A stretch of DNA of 51,021 nucleotides from Novosphingobium sp. AP12. Its GTDB lineage: Bacteria > Pseudomonadota > Alphaproteobacteria > Sphingomonadales > Sphingomonadaceae. Below, one piece after another: positions 18,263 through 29,698 of the stretch (position 1 is its first letter; the number at the start of each line of letters is the position of its first letter). The notes under the pieces are model-generated. The model saw nothing but the letters and a program-made list of their open reading frames with translations. It searched no databases and had not been told where the DNA came from. Location: positions 1 to 51,021 of the forward strand of contig NZ_AKKE01000035.1 of NCBI RefSeq assembly GCF_000281975.1, in the 5' to 3' direction. Made by a program: the position numbers and the translations under genes.

Positions 18263-18880
18263 ATGAAGCGCATGTTCGCGTCGGCCATTCTGGCCGTTTC
18301 ATTCGCCGTGTCCGCGCCGATCATCGCGCAGCAGGCCAACAACAATGCCGCACAGGTCGAGGCCGGTAAGTATGCGCTCGATCACTCGCATACCCTGGTG
18401 CGGTTCACCGTCGACCACTTCGGGATCAGCGAGTTCTTCGGCACGCTTCCAGGCGCCACCGGTACGCTCTCGCTTGATCCCGAGGCGATCTCGTCGGCCA
18501 GGCTCGACGTGAGCGTCCCAGTCTCGACTGTCTCGACGACCAACAAGACGCTCGACGAGGAGTTGGCCGGCGCGGAGTGGCTGGATGCAGCGAAGTACCC
18601 GACGATGCGCTTCGTCTCGACCAAGGTGGCGAAGACTGGGGCGAACTCAGCCGACGTCACCGGCAACCTGACGCTTCATGGCGTCACCCGCCCGGTTACG
18701 CTCAAGGCGACCTTCAAGGCAGCGGCCGTCAATCCGATGAACAAGGCCTACACACTGGGCTTCAATGCGACGGGCGTCATCAAGCGCACCGAGTTCGGCG
18801 TCAGCAAGTACGCCCCGCTCGTCAGCGACGAGACGACGCTCTCGATCAATGCCGCTTTCGAGAAGCAGCCATCCAACTGA
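18263..18880 (+). CDS. YceI family periplasmic protein
   Basis: A 205-residue protein with a signal peptide (MKRMFASAILAVSFAVSAPI). The mature part is the YceI lipocalin-like barrel: YALDHSHTLVRFTVDHFGIS, FFGTLPGATGTLSLDPE, LDAAKYPTMRFVST, VTGNLTLHGVTRPVTL and FGVSKYAPLVSDE are typical. Family members bind polyisoprenoid or other amphipathic molecules. GGAG is eight bases before the ATG. A strong palindrome upstream suggests dedicated regulation. A terminator at 18926-18953 follows. Confidence 0.93.
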   Translation: MKRMFASAILAVSFAVSAPIIAQQANNNAAQVEAGKYALDHSHTLVRFTVDHFGISEFFGTLPGATGTLSLDPEAISSARLDVSVPVSTVSTTNKTLDEELAGAEWLDAAKYPTMRFVSTKVAKTGANSADVTGNLTLHGVTRPVTLKATFKAAAVNPMNKAYTLGFNATGVIKRTEFGVSKYAPLVSDETTLSINAAFEKQPSN

Positions 18881-18925
18881 TTTGGGGAAGTGCGGTGCGC
18901 TTCCGGAGTCCCTAGGGACAAACAA

Positions 18926-18953
18926 AAACCCCCGCCGACGAGGCGGGGGTTTT
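18926..18953. terminator. Bidirectional rho-independent terminator
   Basis: AAAAACCCCCGCC and GGCGGGGGTTTT flank a four to five base loop, with A and T tracts on both sides. It can end the plus-strand yceI-like transcript and the minus-strand thiolase transcript. Confidence 0.9.
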
Positions 18954-18968
18954 CTATTTCAATTCGGG

Positions 18969-20162
18969 TCAGACGATTTCGATCGCGACCGCCGTGGCTT
19001 CGCCGCCGCCGATGCAGAGGCTGGCGACGCCCTTCTTCAGGCCCTTTTCCTTGAGGGCGTTGATGAGGGTCACGATGATGCGGGTGCCCGAGGCGCCGAT
19101 CGGGTGGCCCAGCGCGGTGGCGCCGCCGTGGATGTTCACCTTGTCGTGCGGGATGCCGAGGTCATGCATGGCGAACATGGCGACGCAGGCGAAAGCCTCG
19201 TTCACCTCGAACAGGTCAACGTCCGACAGCTGCCAGCCCACCTTGTCCATCAGCTTGGTGATGGCACCGACCGGGGCGGTGGTGAACTTCGAAGGCTCCT
19301 GCGCGTGGGCGGAAACGCCGACGACAGTGGCGAGCGGGGTCAGACCCTTGGCTTCCGCCACGCTTTTGCGGGTCAGCACAACAGCGGCCGCACCGTCGGA
19401 GATTGAGCTGGAGCTGGCAGCGGTGATGGTGCCGTCCTTGGCGAAAGCAGCGCGAAGGGTGCGGATCTTGTCCGGATTGCCCTTGGGCGGCTGCTCGTCG
19501 GTGTCGACGACCACTTCGCCCTTGCGCGTCTTTACGGTCACGGGGACGACCTCGTCCTTGAAGGCACCGCTGTTGATGGCTTCCTGCGCACGGCGGAGCG
19601 ACTCGATCGAGTAGTCGTCCTGGTTCTCACGGGTGAGCTGGTATTCGTCGGCGGTGACTTGCGCGAAGGAGCCCATCGAGCCGCCCTCATAGGCGTCTTC
19701 CAGGCCATCGAGGAACATGTGATCATAGAGGGTGTCGTGGCCGGCGCGCGCGCCCGAGCGGTGCTTCTTGGAGAGGTACGGCGCGTTGGTCATCGATTCC
19801 ATGCCGCCGGCGATCACGACGTCGAGCGAGCCAGAGGCCAGGGCTTCGGCGCCCATGATGACCGTCTGCATGCCAGAGCCGCATACCTTGTTGACCGTGG
19901 TCGCCTGGACCGACTTGGGCAGACCAGCCTTGATGGCGGCCTGACGGGCAGGGGCCTGGCCGAGGCCGGCGGGCAAAACGCAGCCCATGTAAATGCGCTC
20001 GATGTCCTCTCCGGCGACGCCCGCGCGCTCGACCGCTGCCTTGACCGCAGTGGCGCCGAGATCTGTCGCGGAGACTTCGGCGAAAACGCCCTGAAGCCCG
20101 CCCATCGGCGTGCGCGCATAGCTGAGGATGACGATCGGGTCGGATGCGGAAATCTGGGCCAT
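18969..20162 (-). CDS. Acetyl-CoA C-acetyltransferase (thiolase)
   Basis: A 397-residue thiolase II type enzyme that joins or splits two acetyl-CoA units. The acylated cysteine is Cys94 in NKVCGSGMQTV. His353 lies in GGATALGHPIGASG, and the second catalytic cysteine is Cys383 in SLCIGGGEATA. Length and motifs fit biosynthetic thiolases (phaA/atoB type), serving acetoacetyl-CoA formation or the end of degradation pathways. No polymer synthase or acetoacetyl-CoA reductase gene is adjacent, so its pathway is not shown by context. AAAGG lies before the ATG. Confidence 0.95.
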   Translation of the reverse strand: MAQISASDPIVILSYARTPMGGLQGVFAEVSATDLGATAVKAAVERAGVAGEDIERIYMGCVLPAGLGQAPARQAAIKAGLPKSVQATTVNKVCGSGMQTVIMGAEALASGSLDVVIAGGMESMTNAPYLSKKHRSGARAGHDTLYDHMFLDGLEDAYEGGSMGSFAQVTADEYQLTRENQDDYSIESLRRAQEAINSGAFKDEVVPVTVKTRKGEVVVDTDEQPPKGNPDKIRTLRAAFAKDGTITAASSSSISDGAAAVVLTRKSVAEAKGLTPLATVVGVSAHAQEPSKFTTAPVGAITKLMDKVGWQLSDVDLFEVNEAFACVAMFAMHDLGIPHDKVNIHGGATALGHPIGASGTRIIVTLINALKEKGLKKGVASLCIGGGEATAVAIEIV

Positions 20163-20617
20163 GAATTGCCTTTCGCACTGGAAATCTGGATGGTTGTCGC
20201 TTCGGTAATGTTGCGATGCGTCAATTGCAATGATGCGACGCTTTCGTGACCACCTCGCTCAGGCCTTCATCGCCGGGCCGGGTTTTCTTTCGAAGCGCGC
20301 TTGCCGCTCATGGGAGGAGATGGTGGCGCTGTGGGAATTGCCAAGCCGTGTCGCGAATGTTTCGCAGTAATGTGCGCAAATAGTTGCGTAAATCGCCTAG
20401 CCCATTTGCGCAAACCGGCACCGCGCCCTCTTTCTCTGGGAAATCCCGCAGTTCCGGCCTCATCCGTGTTGCAATGCGGTGCGAATGGGCGGATTTATCC
20501 AACCGTACACCTTGCAGCGTTGTGAGGGCTGGCCTAAGAGCGCGCCCAACTTGACGGCATTCGCCCATGACCTTTCCGAGTCCGTCAACGTCGCATCCGG
20601 TATGAGGCAAGAGACCA
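20163..20617. other. 455 bp non-coding region between thiolase and nuo operon
   Basis: No supported gene. Near the thiolase start lie ATTGCAAT and neighbouring GCGTC/GACGC repeats (about 20215-20245) that could be operator sequence. The middle holds repeated TGCG(C/T)AAA elements (20360-20414). Closer to nuoA a TTGACG at 20551 could be a -35 element, but no good -10 follows at 16-18 bp. The region should carry divergent promoters for the thiolase and for the nuo operon. Confidence 0.6.
20360..20414. promoter_or_regulatory. Repeated TGCGCAAA elements upstream of nuo
   Basis: TGCGCAAA at 20373 and 20407 and TGCGTAAA at 20385 are direct repeats. TTTCGCA at 20360 is an inverted variant. The last copy sits in the 10 bp palindrome TTTGCGCAAA (20405-20414). 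About 200 bp separate this cluster from nuoA. The protein that binds it is unknown. Confidence 0.4.
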
Positions 20618-20992
20618 TTGACCGATCTGTCACAATACCTGCCGATCCTGATTTTCCTGGTGATCGCGCTGGGGCTTTCCTCGGTGATCGTGTTCCTGCC
20701 GATGGGCGTCGCTCGCCTAACCGGCACGCACCAGCCGAGCATCGACAAGAACAGCGAATATGAATGCGGCTTCCCCGCGTTCGAGGATCCGCGCAGCCAG
20801 TTCGACGTGCGCTTCTACCTAGTCGCGATCCTGTTCATCATTTTCGATCTCGAAGCCGCGTTCCTGTTCCCCTGGGCCGTCTCGCTCAAGATGACCGGCT
20901 GGGCCGGTTGGCTGACAATGATGGTGTTCCTTGGCGAACTGGCCATCGGCCTCGCCTATGCATGGAAAAAGGGAGCTCTGGACTGGGAATGA
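20618..20992 (+). CDS. nuoA: NADH-quinone oxidoreductase subunit A
   Basis: A 124-residue membrane subunit of respiratory complex I with three helices. [20 protein letters not shown] and [13 protein letters not shown] are the conserved loop and helix. The start is TTG at 20618 (MTDLSQYLP), with GAGG ten bases upstream. First gene of the nuo operon. It overlaps nuoB by 4 bp. Confidence 0.96.
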   Translation: MTDLSQYLPILIFLVIALGLSSVIVFLPMGVARLTGTHQPSIDKNSEYECGFPAFEDPRSQFDVRFYLVAILFIIFDLEAAFLFPWAVSLKMTGWAGWLTMMVFLGELAIGLAYAWKKGALDWE

Positions 20993-21564
20993 GCACGCTC
21001 GTGAACTCTGCCGGCCAGCCTCTGGCCCGCGCCGCCCACCCTGGACCCGTTGGCGCGATCACCGCGCCCGACCAGTCGTTCTTCAAGGATCTCAACCAGG
21101 AAGTGTCCGACAAGGGCTTCCTCGTCACCAGCACAGAGGAACTGTTCCAGTGGGCCCGCACCGGCTCGCTGTGGTGGATGACCTTCGGCCTCGCCTGCTG
21201 CGCGGTTGAGATGATCCACGTCAACATGCCCCGCTACGACATGGAGCGCTTCGGCGCCGCGCCGCGCGCGTCCCCGCGGCAGTCGGACGTGATGATCGTC
21301 GCCGGCACGCTGTGCAACAAGATGGCTCCGGCGCTCCGCAAGGTTTACGACCAGATGTCGGAGCCGAAGTACGTCATCTCCATGGGCAGTTGCGCCAACG
21401 GCGGCGGCTATTACCACTACAGCTACTCGGTCGTGCGCGGCTGCGATCGCATCGTGCCGGTCGACATCTACGTGCCGGGTTGCCCGCCGACGGCCGAAGC
21501 GCTGCTCTATGGCGTGATGCAGCTGCAGCGCAAGATCCGCCGCGTCGGTACGGTCGAGAGGTAA
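20989..21564 (+). CDS. nuoB: NADH-quinone oxidoreductase subunit B
   Basis: A 191-residue peripheral-arm subunit that holds iron-sulfur cluster N2, the electron donor to quinone. The ligands Cys70 and Cys71 (GLACCAVEM), Cys135 (GSCANGGG) and Cys165 (VPGCPPT) are all present. About 25 residues at the N-terminus are not conserved. The ATG overlaps the nuoA stop. Confidence 0.97.
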   Translation: MSTLVNSAGQPLARAAHPGPVGAITAPDQSFFKDLNQEVSDKGFLVTSTEELFQWARTGSLWWMTFGLACCAVEMIHVNMPRYDMERFGAAPRASPRQSDVMIVAGTLCNKMAPALRKVYDQMSEPKYVISMGSCANGGGYYHYSYSVVRGCDRIVPVDIYVPGCPPTAEALLYGVMQLQRKIRRVGTVER

Positions 21565-21571
21565 GGACCAG

Positions 21572-22381
21572 ATGCCTGTTCTGCATTCCGCTCCGAAGAT
21601 CGCCTCGAACGAGGGTGTCCTGGACGCCCTCGTCGCCGCGCTCGGCAACAAGGTCGTCGCCTCGAAGGAGGAGCACGGTGAGATCGTGCTCACCATCGAC
21701 CGGCTCGAGATCGAGAACGCCTTGCGCGCGCTGCGTGACGACCACGGCTATCAGCAGCTAATGGAGATGGCCGGCGTCGACTATCCGTCGCGCGCCGAAC
21801 GCTTCGAAGTCGTCTACATGCTGCTGTCGGTTACGAAGAACCATCGCCTCATGGTGAAGGTCACCGCCGCCGAGAACACGCCTGTGCCGACCGTCACGAC
21901 GCTGTGGCCCAACGCGGGCTGGCTCGAGCGCGAAGTGTTCGACATGTACGGCGTGATATTCGCCGGCAACCGGGACCTGCGCCGCATCCTCACCGACTAC
22001 GGTTTCGAGGGTCATCCGTTCCGCAAGGACTTCCCGCTCACCGGCTACGTCGAACTGCGCTACTCGGAAGAGGACAAGCGCGTCGTCTACGAGCCGGTCA
22101 AGCTGGCGCAGGACCTGCGAACGTTCGACTTCATGAGTCCGTGGGAAGGTGCAGACTACGTGCTCCCGGGTGACGAGAAGGCGGCCGAGGCCGCTGCCCC
22201 GCCGCCGGTCGCGACGCCCAAGGCCACCGAGACCAAGGCCGACACCGGCGCCGGCGACAAGGCGAACGACAAGGCCGCCGACAAGTCTCCGGCGGACGCC
22301 CCGGCCAAGGCCGAAGGCGGTAAAGCCCCCGAGGCGCCCCAGGATACCGAGAGCCGTCCGGCCAAGGAGGACGACAAGTGA
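21572..22381 (+). CDS. nuoC: NADH-quinone oxidoreductase subunit C with low-complexity tail
   Basis: A 269-residue peripheral-arm subunit. The 30 kDa domain (about residues 30-200) shows [36 protein letters not shown] and [15 protein letters not shown]. From about residue 203 a tail of roughly 65 residues is almost wholly Ala, Pro, Lys, Asp, Glu and Thr and is probably disordered. Family members usually end soon after the core domain. The stop overlaps the GTG start of nuoD. Confidence 0.96.
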   Translation: MPVLHSAPKIASNEGVLDALVAALGNKVVASKEEHGEIVLTIDRLEIENALRALRDDHGYQQLMEMAGVDYPSRAERFEVVYMLLSVTKNHRLMVKVTAAENTPVPTVTTLWPNAGWLEREVFDMYGVIFAGNRDLRRILTDYGFEGHPFRKDFPLTGYVELRYSEEDKRVVYEPVKLAQDLRTFDFMSPWEGADYVLPGDEKAAEAAAPPPVATPKATETKADTGAGDKANDKAADKSPADAPAKAEGGKAPEAPQDTESRPAKEDDK

Positions 22382-23589
22382 GCATGCAGCTCGAGACGTC
22401 GCCCACCACCGGCGACGAGGTCATCACCAACTACACTATCAACTTCGGCCCTCAGCACCCGGCGGCGCACGGCGTGCTGCGCATGGTCATGGAGCTCGAC
22501 GGCGAGATCATCGAGCGGATCGACCCGCATGTCGGACTGCTCCACCGCGGCACCGAGAAGCTGATCGAGCACAAGACCTACCTCCAGGCGCTGCCGTATT
22601 TCGACCGCCTGGACTACTGCTCGCCGCTGGCGATGGAGCACTCCTACGTGCTCGCCATCGAGAAGCTGCTGAACCTCGAGGTGCCGCTCCGCGCCCAGTA
22701 CCTGCGCGTGCTATTCGCCGAGCTGACCCGCATCTGCAACCACATGCTCAACATGGGCAGCCACGTCATGGACGTCGGCGCCATGACCCCGAACCTGTGG
22801 CTGTTCGAAATCCGCGAGGACTGCCTCAACTTCTTCGAGCGTGCGTCCGGCGCGCGTATGCACTCGGCCTGGTTCCGCCCCGGCGGTGTCCATCAGGACG
22901 TGCCGCTCAAGCTGCTGACCGACCTCGCCGACTGGCTCGACACGCGCCTGCCGCGCCTGTTCGAGGATGCCATGAGCCTTGTGGTCGACAACCGCATCTT
23001 CAAGCAGCGTAACGTGGACATCGCGATCACCAGCAGGGAAGATTCGCTGGCCTGGGGCTTCTCGGGCCCGATGATCCGCGCCGCAGGCATCCCTTGGGAC
23101 ATCCGCAAGTCGCAGCCCTACGACGTCTACGACCGCATGGACTTCGAGATACCCGTCGGCACCAATTCGGACTGCTACGACCGCTTCATGGTCCGCGTCG
23201 AGGAAGTGCGCCAGTCGGCCAAGATCATGAAGCAGTGCCTTCGCGAGATGCCCGAAGGCCCCGTCGCGTCGGACGACCGCAAGGTTGTTCCACCCAAGCG
23301 CGCCGAGATGAAGAGCTCGATGGAATCGTTGATCCATCACTTCAAGCTCTACACCGAGGGCTTCCACGTCCCCGCGGGCGAAGTCTACGTCGCCACCGAA
23401 AGCCCCAAGGGCGAATTCGGCGTCTATCTCGTGTCGGACGGCTCGAACAAGCCGTACCGCTGCAAGATCCGACCGACCGCATTCAGCCACCTGCAGGCGA
23501 TGGACTTCATGTCCAAGGGCCACATGCTGCCGGACGCGACCGCGATCCTAGGTGCCATCGACGTCGTGTTCGGGGAGTGCGACCGTTGA
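22378..23589 (+). CDS. nuoD: NADH-quinone oxidoreductase subunit D
   Basis: A 403-residue 49 kDa-type subunit that forms the quinone pocket with Nuo[70 protein letters not shown] and [20 protein letters not shown] are diagnostic. The GTG at 22378 overlaps the nuoC stop; an ATG six bases on is an alternative. Its stop overlaps the start of a small non-nuo gene. Confidence 0.97.
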   Translation: MSMQLETSPTTGDEVITNYTINFGPQHPAAHGVLRMVMELDGEIIERIDPHVGLLHRGTEKLIEHKTYLQALPYFDRLDYCSPLAMEHSYVLAIEKLLNLEVPLRAQYLRVLFAELTRICNHMLNMGSHVMDVGAMTPNLWLFEIREDCLNFFERASGARMHSAWFRPGGVHQDVPLKLLTDLADWLDTRLPRLFEDAMSLVVDNRIFKQRNVDIAITSREDSLAWGFSGPMIRAAGIPWDIRKSQPYDVYDRMDFEIPVGTNSDCYDRFMVRVEEVRQSAKIMKQCLREMPEGPVASDDRKVVPPKRAEMKSSMESLIHHFKLYTEGFHVPAGEVYVATESPKGEFGVYLVSDGSNKPYRCKIRPTAFSHLQAMDFMSKGHMLPDATAILGAIDVVFGECDR

Positions 23590-23936
23590 GCAACCTCGAC
23601 ACCGCCAAGGCTATGATCGCCGCCTACAACGCGCAGGACGTCGACCTGTACGTCTCGTACATGACTGACGAGGCCTGTGAGGCGAACTATCGCGGCGACG
23701 TCGTCCGCGAGGGCAAGGAAGGCACGCGTTCGGGCCTCGCCGCCGCATTCGTGCGCTGGCCGCAGAACAACGCCGAGATCGTCGAAGCTCAGCAGATCGG
23801 CGCTTACGTGCTGATGCGCGAGCACGTGACACGCGGCCCCGCCACTGATGGTTCGGCTCTGGTCGAGCCGTTCGACGTGGTCGCGGTCTACAGTTTCGAG
23901 GGCGATCTCTGCTCTCGTGTCGAGTTCATCCGGTAA
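23586..23936 (+). CDS. NTF2/SnoaL-like protein inside the nuo operon
   Basis: A 116-residue protein read from a TTG that overlaps the nuoD stop by 4 bp (TTGA). [20 protein letters not shown] and [20 protein letters not shown] followed by [19 protein letters not shown] give the NTF2-like alpha+beta fold seen in SnoaL and ketosteroid isomerase families, and the chain ends in a beta-rich half ([17 protein letters not shown]). It is not a known complex I subunit. Tight overlap with nuoD and the following genes means it must be expressed with the complex. An assembly, lipid or quinone-related role is speculation. Confidence 0.75.
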   Translation: MSNLDTAKAMIAAYNAQDVDLYVSYMTDEACEANYRGDVVREGKEGTRSGLAAAFVRWPQNNAEIVEAQQIGAYVLMREHVTRGPATDGSALVEPFDVVAVYSFEGDLCSRVEFIR

Positions 23937-23953
23937 GCGTGGGAGTGGGGCCG

Positions 23954-24157
23954 ATGACCAAGTTCAACACTGTCGACATGATCCGCATCTGGGCAAGCCT
24001 GACCGGGCTGTTCCTGATTGGTTTGTACTTCATGGTGCTCTGGGCGGGGATCGAGCCCTCTCCGATGATAGCAATGCTGGCGACCGCCATCGGTGGTTTC
24101 GAGATTTTCTTTTTCGGCCAGGATCAGTGGCTGAAGCGCAGAGGTAAGCATGGCTGA
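23954..24157 (+). CDS. Small two-helix membrane protein inside the nuo operon
   Basis: A 67-residue protein with two hydrophobic helices (IWASLTGLFLIGLYFMVLWA and MIAMLATAIGGFEIFFFG) and a basic C-terminus. GGAG eight bases before the ATG supports this start; a GTG at 23939 is possible. It overlaps the nuoE start by 8 bp. No family recognised. Together with the NTF2-like gene it separates nuoD from nuoE. Confidence 0.7.
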   Translation: MTKFNTVDMIRIWASLTGLFLIGLYFMVLWAGIEPSPMIAMLATAIGGFEIFFFGQDQWLKRRGKHG

Positions 24158-24817
24158 CCGCTTTATCGAACCCGATACGCCCGAATTGCGGGCACGTTGG
24201 GGCAATTTTGCCTGGACCGAGGCCAACGCCGCAAAGGCGAAGGACATCCTTTCGCGTTATCCCGATGGGCGCCAGCGCTCGGCGGTGATGCCGTTCCTCG
24301 ACCTTGCCCAGCGCCAGGTCGGTGCGGAGCTGAACACGCAAGGTTGGCTGCCGATCCCGGTGATGGAATTCATCGCGGCCGAGCTCGCCATGCCGGTGAT
24401 CCGCGTGGTCGAGGTCGCCTCGTTCTACACGATGTACAACATCGCGCCGATCGGCCGCTTCCACGTCCAGGTCTGCGGCACCACGCCGTGCATGCTGCGC
24501 GGCTCTGACGACATCATCGAGACCTGCAAGTCCCGGGGCATGAAGAAGGGCCACACCACGGCGGACGGCATGTGGTCGTTCACCGAGGTCGAGTGCATGG
24601 GCAACTGCGCCTCGGCCCCGATGGTCCAGATCAACGACGACAACTTCGAAGACCTGACGCCCGAGCGCATGAACGCGGTGCTCGACGCGCTGGCCCGGGG
24701 CGAAAGCCCCAAGGCCGGTACGCAGGACCCGGCGCGCCACACCGTCGAGCCGGTGGGCGAACCCACCAACCTCGCGGCGATGGTCTCCGCCAATCATGAC
24801 TACCGGAGTGAGTGGTA

Positions 24818-24818
<1 letters not shown>
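24150..24818 (+). CDS. nuoE: NADH-quinone oxidoreductase subunit E
   Basis: A 222-residue 24 kDa-type subunit of the NADH dehydrogenase module. The thioredoxin-like domain carries cluster N1a on Cys109 and Cys114 ([13 protein letters not shown]) and Cys149 and Cys153 ([11 protein letters not shown]). [20 protein letters not shown] is also typical. The last 40 residues are a variable tail. The stop overlaps the nuoF ATG by one base. Confidence 0.96.
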
Positions 24819-26127
<1,309 letters not shown>

Positions 26128-26128
<1 letters not shown>

Positions 26129-28146
26129 TGCCGAAGGTCAAAGTAGACGGCGTAGAGCTCGAAGTTCCTGCCGGCGCCACGGTGCTGCAGGCCTGCGAGC
26201 TGGCCGGCAAGGAAATCCCCCGCTTCTGCTATCACGAGCGCCTGAGCATCGCTGGCAACTGCCGCATGTGCCTGGTCGAAGTGAAGCCCGGACCGCCCAA
26301 GCCGCAGGCATCCTGTGCGCTTCCTGCCACCGAGGGCCAGGAAATCCGCACCGATTCCGAGATGGTCAAGAAGGCGCGGGAAGGGGTGATGGAGTTCCTC
26401 CTCATCAACCACCCGCTCGACTGCCCGATCTGCGACCAGGGTGGCGAGTGCGACCTGCAGGACCAGTCGGTCGCCTACGGCCGCGGCGGCTCGCGTTACC
26501 ACGAGCACAAGCGCGCGGTGACCGAGAAGTACATGGGTCCGCTGATCAAGACCCAGATGACGCGCTGCATTCACTGCACCCGCTGCGTGCGCTTCTCGGA
26601 AGAAGTCGCCGGCGTGGACGAGATCGGCGCGCTCTATCGCGGCGAGTCGATGCAGATCACGACCTATCTGGAACGCGCCGCCCATCACGAGATGAGCGCG
26701 AACGTGATCGACCTGTGCCCGGTCGGCGCGCTCACCAGCCGTCCCTATGCGTTCGAAGCGCGTCCGTGGGAGCTGAAGAAGACGCTCGGCATCGACGTCT
26801 CGGACGCGACCGGCGCCAACATCCGCATCGACAGCCGTGGCCGCGAAGTGCTCCGCGCGCTTCCGCGCAACAACGACGACGTCAACGAGGAATGGATCAG
26901 CGACAAGGCGCGCTACCAGGTCGACGGCCTCGTTCGCCGCCGCCTCGACAAGCCGTTCCTGCGCCGTGACGGCAAGCTGGTCCAGGTCAGCTGGAACGAC
27001 GCCTTCGCCGCGATCGCCACGCTGAACCCCGGCAACTCGATCGCCGCCGTCGCCGGCGACATGGTCGACTGCGAGACGATGTTCGCCGCCAAGGCGCTCG
27101 TAGGCGCGCTGGGCTCGACACTGATCGAAGGCCGCCAGACCGGCATGGACTACGACACGTCGAGCCTCTCGGCGGTGAACTTCAACACGACCTTCAACGG
27201 GATCGAGACGGCGGATGCCATCCTGGTCGTCGGCTCGATGGTCCGCTGGGAAGCGCCGTCCGTCAACGTCCGCCTGCGCAAGGCGGTCAAGCGCGGCGCC
27301 AAGGTGTTCCTGATCGGTCCGGAGTGGGAAACCACGTTCGGCGGCGAGTTCATCGGCGAAGACCTTTCGCTGCTCGGCGGTCTGCCGCAGCATGTCGCGG
27401 ACGCGCTTTCCGGGGCCAAGCGCCCGGCGGTGATCGTCGGCGGTGCAGCGCTCGGGCGCGGCGGGCTCGAGGCGGCGCTCGCGCTGTCGGGCCAGTTCAA
27501 CCTCGTTCGCGAGCTTGAAGACGGCTCGGCCTGGAACGGTTTCAACGTCCTTCACATGGCGGCCTCGCGCATGGGCGGCCTGATGCTCGGCTTCGCGCAG
27601 AAGGGCGGCATCGCCGACCTCGTCGCCGCCAAGCCCAAGGTGCTCATCTCGCTCGGCGCCGACGAAGTGGACTACGCCAAGTTCGCGGACTCGATGATCG
27701 TCTACATCGGCCACCACGGCGACAAGGCGGCCCACGCCGCCGACGTGATCCTGCCGGCCTCGGCCTATACCGAGAAGGCCGGCACTTACGTCAACACCGA
27801 GGGCCGCGTGCAGTTCGCCGACAAGGCCGTCTTCGCGCCCGGCGACGCGCGAGAGGACTGGACGATCCTGCGCGCGCTGGCCGATGCCTTCGGCGTCTCG
27901 GTCGGCTTCGACAGCTTCGACGCCCTGCGCGATGCGATGATCGCTGCGGTTCCCGCTCTCGGCGTCGAGGGGCTGGCCGATTACGGCAGCGCTCTTCCGG
28001 CCGGTGGCGGCTCCGCCTCGGGCGCGATCGCCTATCCGATCAAGGACTTCTACATGACCAACCCGATCGCGCGCGCCAGCGCGACGATGCAGCGCTGTTC
28101 GGCTGAACTGCTGCACGGCGAGGAATTCGCGGAGGCGGCGGAATGA
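26128..28146 (+). CDS. nuoG: NADH-quinone oxidoreductase subunit G
   Basis: A 672-residue 75 kDa-type subunit. N-terminal ligands for cluster N1b are Cys34, Cys45, Cys48 and Cys63; for N5 His95, Cys99, Cys102 and Cys108; for N4 Cys147, Cys150, Cys153 and Cys197. The extra N7 site of some bacteria is absent. Residues from about 215 form the molybdopterin-oxidoreductase-like domain that has lost its cofactor role. An upstream extension of the open frame into nuoF is not coding. It overlaps both neighbours by 1-4 bp. Confidence 0.97.
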
Positions 28147-29189
28147 CTTCGTTCTTCCAGTCCCTCGGGATGTCCTATGAGTGGGCGTGGGGTCTCTCCA
28201 CAATCTGCGGCATCCTGCTGATCGCGCTCCCGCTGATGCTCAGCGTCGCGATGATCATCTACGCAGACCGCAAGATCTGGGCGGCCATGGCACTGCGCCG
28301 TGGTCCCAACGTCGTCGGCCCGTTCGGCCTGTTGCAGTCTTTCGCGGACGGCCTGAAGGTCTTCCTCCAGGAAACCATCGTTCCCTCGGCCGCGAACAAA
28401 GGCATCTTCCTGATCGCGCCGGTGGTGACCTTCACGGTAGCACTGATGGCCTGGGCGGTGATCCCGTTCAACTCAAACGGCGTTCTGGCCAACATCAACG
28501 TCGGCCTGCTTTACGTTCTCGCGATCAGTTCGCTGGGCGTCTACGGCACGATTATGGCGGGCTGGGCTTCGAACTCGAAGTACCCGTTCTTCTCGGCGAT
28601 GCGCGCCTCGGCACAGATGATCAGCTACGAAGTCTCGATCGGCTTCATCCTGATCTGCGTCGTTCTGTGGTCGGGCACCTTCAACCTCAACGGCATCGTC
28701 ATGGCCCAGAAGGGCCACGTCTTCGGCATCATCAACGGTTTCGTCGCGAACCCGCTGCTGTTCCCGATGTGGGTGATGTTCCTGATCTCGGGCATGGCCG
28801 AGACCGGCCGTGCGCCGTTCGACCTGACCGAGGCGGAATCCGAGCTCGTCGCCGGTTACCAGACCGAATACTCGTCGATGGCCTTCGCCGCCTACTGGCT
28901 GGGCGAATACGCGAACGTGCTGCTGATGTGCGCGCTGAACGCGACGCTGTTCTGGGGTGGCTGGCTGCCGCCGCTCGACATTCCGTTCCTGTACATCGTG
29001 CCGGGCTTCGTGTGGTTCCTGCTCAAGGTCCTGTTCTTCTTCTTCGTGTTCAGCTGGGTGAAGGCGACCGTTCCGCGCTACCGCTACGACCAGCTGATGC
29101 GCCTGGGCTGGAAGATCTTCCTGCCTACCTCGCTGCTGTTCGTCGTCATCGTCAGCGGCTACCTCATGGCTACCGGACACTTCGCATGA
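28143..29189 (+). CDS. nuoH: NADH-quinone oxidoreductase subunit H
   Basis: A 348-residue membrane subunit with about eight helices that couples quinone reduction to proton pumping. [59 protein letters not shown] and [15 protein letters not shown] are the conserved loops at the quinone channel. The ATG overlaps the nuoG stop by 4 bp. Confidence 0.97.
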   Translation: MTSFFQSLGMSYEWAWGLSTICGILLIALPLMLSVAMIIYADRKIWAAMALRRGPNVVGPFGLLQSFADGLKVFLQETIVPSAANKGIFLIAPVVTFTVALMAWAVIPFNSNGVLANINVGLLYVLAISSLGVYGTIMAGWASNSKYPFFSAMRASAQMISYEVSIGFILICVVLWSGTFNLNGIVMAQKGHVFGIINGFVANPLLFPMWVMFLISGMAETGRAPFDLTEAESELVAGYQTEYSSMAFAAYWLGEYANVLLMCALNATLFWGGWLPPLDIPFLYIVPGFVWFLLKVLFFFFVFSWVKATVPRYRYDQLMRLGWKIFLPTSLLFVVIVSGYLMATGHFA

Positions 29190-29671
29190 CCGTCGCATAT
29201 CTCATCAAGAGCTTCACGCTCTGGGAGTTCGTGAAGGCGCACTTGCTGACCTTGAAGTACTTCTTCAGGCCCAAGGCGACGATCAACTACCCGTTCGAGA
29301 AGAACCCGCTGTCGCCCCGCTTCCGCGGCGAGCACGCCCTGCGCCGTTATCCCAACGGCGAGGAACGCTGCATCGCCTGCAAGCTGTGCGAGGCGATCTG
29401 CCCGGCGCAGGCGATCACCATCGAAGCGGCTCCCCGCGTCGACGGTTCGCGCCGCACCACGCGCTACGACATCGACATGACGAAGTGCATCTACTGCGGT
29501 TTCTGCCAGGAAGCCTGCCCGGTGGATGCCATCGTCGAGGGGCCGAACTTCGAGTACGCGACCGAAACGCGCGAGGAACTGCTCTATGACAAGGCCAAGC
29601 TCTTGGCGAACGGGGACAAGTGGGAGCGGGCGATCGCCGCGAACCTTGAAGCCGATGCTCCGTACCGCTAA
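29186..29671 (+). CDS. nuoI: NADH-quinone oxidoreductase subunit I
   Basis: A 161-residue ferredoxin-like subunit bridging the NADH arm to the membrane. Two 4Fe-4S clusters (N6a, N6b) are bound by Cys62, 65, 68 with Cys72 ([14 protein letters not shown]) and Cys101, 104, 107 with Cys111 ([15 protein letters not shown]). An N-terminal amphipathic segment ([20 protein letters not shown]) lies on the membrane. The ATG overlaps the nuoH stop; a 27 bp gap with a purine-rich stretch precedes nuoJ. Confidence 0.97.
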   Translation: MTVAYLIKSFTLWEFVKAHLLTLKYFFRPKATINYPFEKNPLSPRFRGEHALRRYPNGEERCIACKLCEAICPAQAITIEAAPRVDGSRRTTRYDIDMTKCIYCGFCQEACPVDAIVEGPNFEYATETREELLYDKAKLLANGDKWERAIAANLEADAPYR

Positions 29672-29698
29672 CCGGCGCGCGCAAGGAAACAGGGCTCC

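Noticed and set aside
20551..20579. TTGACG as the nuo promoter
   Set aside because: No acceptable -10 element at 16-18 bp spacing, so not annotated as a promoter.
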